A DNA stretch of 64,000 bases from JALOAD01 sp023228995 [NCBI: Candidatus Muiribacterium halophilum] (GTDB lineage Bacteria > Muiribacteriota > Muiribacteriia > Muiribacteriales): NCBI GenBank assembly GCA_023228995.1, contig JALOAD010000007.1, positions 24,289 through 88,288 on the forward strand. Direction: 5' to 3'. The notes under the pieces were generated by a model. It was not told the DNA's origin, searched no databases, and was given only the letters and a program-made list of their open reading frames with translations. The translations under genes were made by a program, and so were the position numbers. Positions 61,318-64,000 of the stretch are shown here, one piece after another. Numbering within the stretch: the first letter of the stretch is position 1; each line of letters opens with the position of its first letter.

Positions 61318-62319
61318 TTAAAAACCACCGATTATCTCTCCTGTTTCGCAGTCTATGACTAATGTCATTACCCAGCCAGAATATCCTCTGATATCAAAAC
61401 TAAAAGCCCAAGATAACCTAGACTCTTTCTCTTTTGGAAAATATTTATTTGAAAATTCTTTCATATAATAATAAATTGGATTTGTCATTTTGTATTTAAA
61501 ATTATTTCTGTATGCATAAATTGGATTTGTCATTTTGTATTTAAAATTATTTCTGTATGCATAAATTGGATTTTTGTTATTTAAACCTTTAAAATATATA
61601 GTATTGGAAACATCATCTATTTCTTCCAATTTTATGTCTGATAATTTAAAATATAACTTCTTTGTTAAAAAATCATAAGCAATATCCAACGCATCTTCCC
61701 TTAATATTTTCATTTTTCCACTATACTTATAATCAACACCGTTATATATAGTATAAAATCCTTTGAATTCCCCATCTTTAAAAAAATCAATTGAAAAATA
61801 TTCACCTAAATAATATTTTCCAGTATATTTATGAAAAATAAGATTCCAATAATATCTTTTAGGATCTATATCAGGCATTGAAATTATAGAAGTCAATTTA
61901 AATCGACTTTTAACATGATCTTTTCTGAATATCTCTATATATTGCCAAACATTTTTTATAATTTCTTCTTTATCTACTATTCTTATATCTTCATTATAAT
62001 CATCGAAATTTTTATCAAAAGAAAAAATCAATCCATTTAAATCTGCGGTAAGAGAATATTCTTGATTATTTTTATCATTAAATACTATATAATATCTTTC
62101 ACCAACATATTCTTTTTTTTCAAACATATTAAAATGTTCAATAGCAAAATTTTCTATTTTTTCACCGGTTATTTTTTCAATTGCCTCTTTATTAATGGAT
62201 AATATTTTATCTATTAAACCTATATTTTTATTTATTAATTCTTTGTCGCCATAATTATAAGCCAAAACATTAAAAATCAAGCAGTTAATTAAAAGTAATA
62301 AAAATATTTTAATTCTCAT
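61318..62319 (-). CDS. Secreted YcdB/PepSY-like protein A2 with 15-residue duplication
   Basis: A signal peptide (MRIKIFLLLLINCLIFNVLA) is followed by YcdB/PepSY-like modules (DKEEIIKNVWQYIEIF; LREDALDIAYDFLTKKLYF). The C-terminus is VIDCETGEIIGGF, shared with the partial gene at the window edge. A perfect 45-bp tandem duplication gives NPIYAYRNNFKYKMT twice, then a partial third copy. It overlaps B1 by 11 nt and precedes B2 by 9 bp. Confidence 0.72.
   Translation of the reverse strand: MRIKIFLLLLINCLIFNVLAYNYGDKELINKNIGLIDKILSINKEAIEKITGEKIENFAIEHFNMFEKKEYVGERYYIVFNDKNNQEYSLTADLNGLIFSFDKNFDDYNEDIRIVDKEEIIKNVWQYIEIFRKDHVKSRFKLTSIISMPDIDPKRYYWNLIFHKYTGKYYLGEYFSIDFFKDGEFKGFYTIYNGVDYKYSGKMKILREDALDIAYDFLTKKLYFKLSDIKLEEIDDVSNTIYFKGLNNKNPIYAYRNNFKYKMTNPIYAYRNNFKYKMTNPIYYYMKEFSNKYFPKEKESRLSWAFSFDIRGYSGWVMTLVIDCETGEIIGGF
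61471..61573. repeat. 45-bp in-frame tandem repeat inside a secreted protein gene
   Basis: Units at 61471-61515 and 61516-61560 are identical, and 61561-61573 begins a third. Perfect identity points to a very recent slippage event. It adds 15 residues without shifting the frame. Confidence 0.9.
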
Positions 62320-63820
62320 TTATCTTTAATTTTATATCCTTTGCATTTGTTTTTTGTATAAGTCTTAATTTGCCAATTAAATCTGAATTTCCTTTTATTA
62401 ATTCAAAGTAGGCTCTTTTTATAGTATATCCACTATTTAAATATGCAAATAATATTTTTGATACATTTATAGAATCTCCTGAATTAGGCTTATCATTCCA
62501 ACCAATATAAAAATCAGTGTTAAAGACTTTTCTATATTCTTCGCCTGTATCATAATTGATTCTGTTATTATTATTTTGCAATTTAGCACTCCAACATCCA
62601 TTTATAAATACAAACTTCATATTACTTCCTAAAGGTATTTCATTCTTTTTTAATAAAAAAATATCTTCAATATCTGATATTCCTCCACCAAAAATCCCAC
62701 TTTTTAATGTTAATCCCGAAATTGTCTCTATCATATTTGAAGCAGTATTACCATAAGTTATTTGCTGAGTATGTCCAAAATAATAAAAAACATCAGGTTT
62801 TTCATTCAGTTGTTCTATTACCTGATTCTTTTCAGGATTCAGATTCTTATTAAACATATATCCTAGATCAATCATCAGATTTTCCATCTGTTTAACTATA
62901 AATTGTGAGAACCAGAAGGTTGGATATGAATATATGTACAAAAAGTTCTTGCTCTTTTTAATCTCTCTTTCCAAATCATTGTATCTTATTTTCATTATTT
63001 TATCTGAATTTATATCTATTTTTAAAAACTTATAAATTTCCTGCTCCATAATTATATATTCGTCTTCATTTATATTATCCGACATAACATATCTATCAGA
63101 ATAATAAATATTACCATTTTCATAATTACAAGGTATTACAATTTCTTCATTGCCTACAGAAATAATAATATTAATGATATTTCTTCTGGAAGCACTTAAA
63201 ACTTTTATCTTGAATTTGGTGTTTTCAGGAACAAATTGTTTCTGATCGAGTTTCGCAACAGCATTTTCATTGCAAAACATATTACTGATAAGATATGGCT
63301 TTATATCATTCTCCTCATAATCTGGTCCCTGCCATACTGGAAAATGCAGTCTTTCTTTTTCCTGTATTTCTCCATCATCATCAAGATCATTTATTATCTC
63401 ACCATTTTTTTTCACATACTCAATTTCACATGAATCTGCTAAGGAGCGATGGGTCAAACCGTCTATAGAATTACGGATTTGACCCTTTTCTATTATCTGC
63501 GGATATGGTAATGGATAGTTTATCTTAACTTCAAAACTGTCATAAGCTACATCGTTATCCGGATCATCGTCCTGATTTACCTCTGGTATCTCGGTTGCAA
63601 ATATTCTTGTATCTTCTCCTGTTTCTTTTAATACAACATGATGAGATAAACTGTAATGAGGATCTAATATCATTGCTTCTATCTCATCCGCTTTATTGTC
63701 TGTATATTCAGATAAGAATTTCAATGAAAGATGTAACAGATCTCCTGCATACGGACTTTCTCCCATTCCTATCATTTCAGAATTATACGAGTTTATAATC
63801 GGGTATTGATTAAAAACCAC
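62309..63820 (-). CDS. Caspase-fold (C25-like) peptidase homologue B1 with calcium-loop motif
   Basis: His350 (FYYFGHTQQ) and Cys409 (FVFINGCWSAK), followed by FYIGWND, form the same dyad arrangement as in B2. Residues 145-156 (DLDDDGEIQEKE) match the EF-hand/dockerin calcium loop DxDxDGxxxxxE, which suggests an extracellular setting. No signal peptide is seen. The GTG start at 63820 has AGGAG inside the preceding gene; ATG at 63775 (MIGMGESPYAG) is an alternative. It overlaps A0 and A2. Export without a signal is unexplained, so a longer ancestral form or secretion by another route is possible. Confidence 0.68.
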   Translation of the reverse strand: MVFNQYPIINSYNSEMIGMGESPYAGDLLHLSLKFLSEYTDNKADEIEAMILDPHYSLSHHVVLKETGEDTRIFATEIPEVNQDDDPDNDVAYDSFEVKINYPLPYPQIIEKGQIRNSIDGLTHRSLADSCEIEYVKKNGEIINDLDDDGEIQEKERLHFPVWQGPDYEENDIKPYLISNMFCNENAVAKLDQKQFVPENTKFKIKVLSASRRNIINIIISVGNEEIVIPCNYENGNIYYSDRYVMSDNINEDEYIIMEQEIYKFLKIDINSDKIMKIRYNDLEREIKKSKNFLYIYSYPTFWFSQFIVKQMENLMIDLGYMFNKNLNPEKNQVIEQLNEKPDVFYYFGHTQQITYGNTASNMIETISGLTLKSGIFGGGISDIEDIFLLKKNEIPLGSNMKFVFINGCWSAKLQNNNNRINYDTGEEYRKVFNTDFYIGWNDKPNSGDSINVSKILFAYLNSGYTIKRAYFELIKGNSDLIGKLRLIQKTNAKDIKLKINEN

Positions 63821-64000
63821 CTATTATCTCTCCTGTTTCGCAATCAACATATACAACATAGAAATTTCCACTGTATCCAACTTTTTTTCCTTTATTTCCT
63901 AAAGATACTATTACTGCCCATGCAAGTCTTAATCTTTCTATCCCAACATCTCTATAATATCCTTTCATATTCTCTTTTTTTAATATGCTGTTTGATTCTT
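63810..64000 (-). CDS. YcdB/PepSY-like protein A0, partial (C-terminus only)
   Basis: The open frame enters from the right edge and ends VDCETGEIIGGF, identical to the end of A2. Before that, RLRLAWAVIVSLGNKGKK parallels SRLSWAFSFDIRG of A2. Its N-terminus lies beyond the window. It extends the alternating A-B-A-B-A gene array upstream. Confidence 0.8.
   Translation of the reverse strand, partial: ESNSILKKENMKGYYRDVGIERLRLAWAVIVSLGNKGKKVGYSGNFYVVYVDCETGEIIGGF

Overview
The window is AT-rich chromosomal DNA from an anaerobic bacterium with a diderm (Gram-negative type) envelope. Anaerobic H2 metabolism is shown by two HydABC-type [FeFe]-hydrogenase sets, the maturase HydG and a hybrid cluster protein (Hcp). 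The diderm envelope is inferred from a PilMNOPQ operon ending in an outer-membrane secretin. Strong AGGAGG ribosome sites, DUF4175/TPR genes, YcdB-like secreted proteins and AT-rich coding recall poorly sampled candidate phyla. I cannot assign the phylum from sequence alone. No rRNA, tRNA, IS element, integrase or CRISPR array was seen.

Layout. 0.2-7.5 kb: leuS, an unknown gene, a STAS protein, an XRE-cupin regulator with a consensus promoter, two small envelope proteins and an HDOD gene followed by an unlisted 45-aa ORF. 7.6-16.1 kb: a long minus-strand run, yebC-ruvC-ruvA-ruvB-queH-spoIID-helicase-nadB. 16.4-21 kb: a chemoreceptor with a zinc-binding-type sensor, then hcp divergent from a CRP-family (HcpR-like) regulator with a perfect palindromic operator. 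21.0-24.4 kb: a 3.3-kb insert carrying a CPBP protease, a broken secreted-protein gene and the DarTG toxin-antitoxin, bounded by perfect 48-bp direct repeats copied from the 3' end of the regulator gene. 24.6-38.1 kb: a compact HydABC set whose HydB has lost three Fe-S clusters, then a long operon hydG-DRTGG-kinase-HydS-DRTGG-PHP-kinase-HydD-HydC-HydB-HydA. 38.1-45.4 kb: a DUF2062 protein, pyrF-pyrE, pilMNOPQ and rnhC. 45.4-47.2 kb: an ABC-type ATPase plus DUF4276 pair that looks like a defence module. 47.5-50 kb: chemoreceptor and CheW. 50.4-58.7 kb: a GATase-like protein, a TPR protein, a DUF4175 protein and priA. 58.9-64 kb: an array alternating secreted YcdB/PepSY-like proteins with caspase-fold (C25-like) peptidase homologues, including a decayed copy.

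How parts fit. The H2 genes form an NAD(H)- and ferredoxin-linked hydrogenase plus a putative H2-sensing branch. That branch has a sensory hydrogenase, two HATPase proteins, two DRTGG proteins and a PHP phosphoesterase. HydG makes the CO/CN ligands of the H-cluster; HydE and HydF are not in this window. Hcp and its regulator handle nitrosative stress. DarTG and the ATPase/DUF4276 pair are accessory conflict systems.

The intergenic spaces are unusual. They carry at least three families of short dispersed repeats: roughly 10-bp TATACGC units in arrays, small hairpins framed by AATTAG/CTAATT, and a roughly 70-bp element with a TCCCGG/CCGGGA hairpin. These account for most of the non-coding DNA longer than 150 bp.
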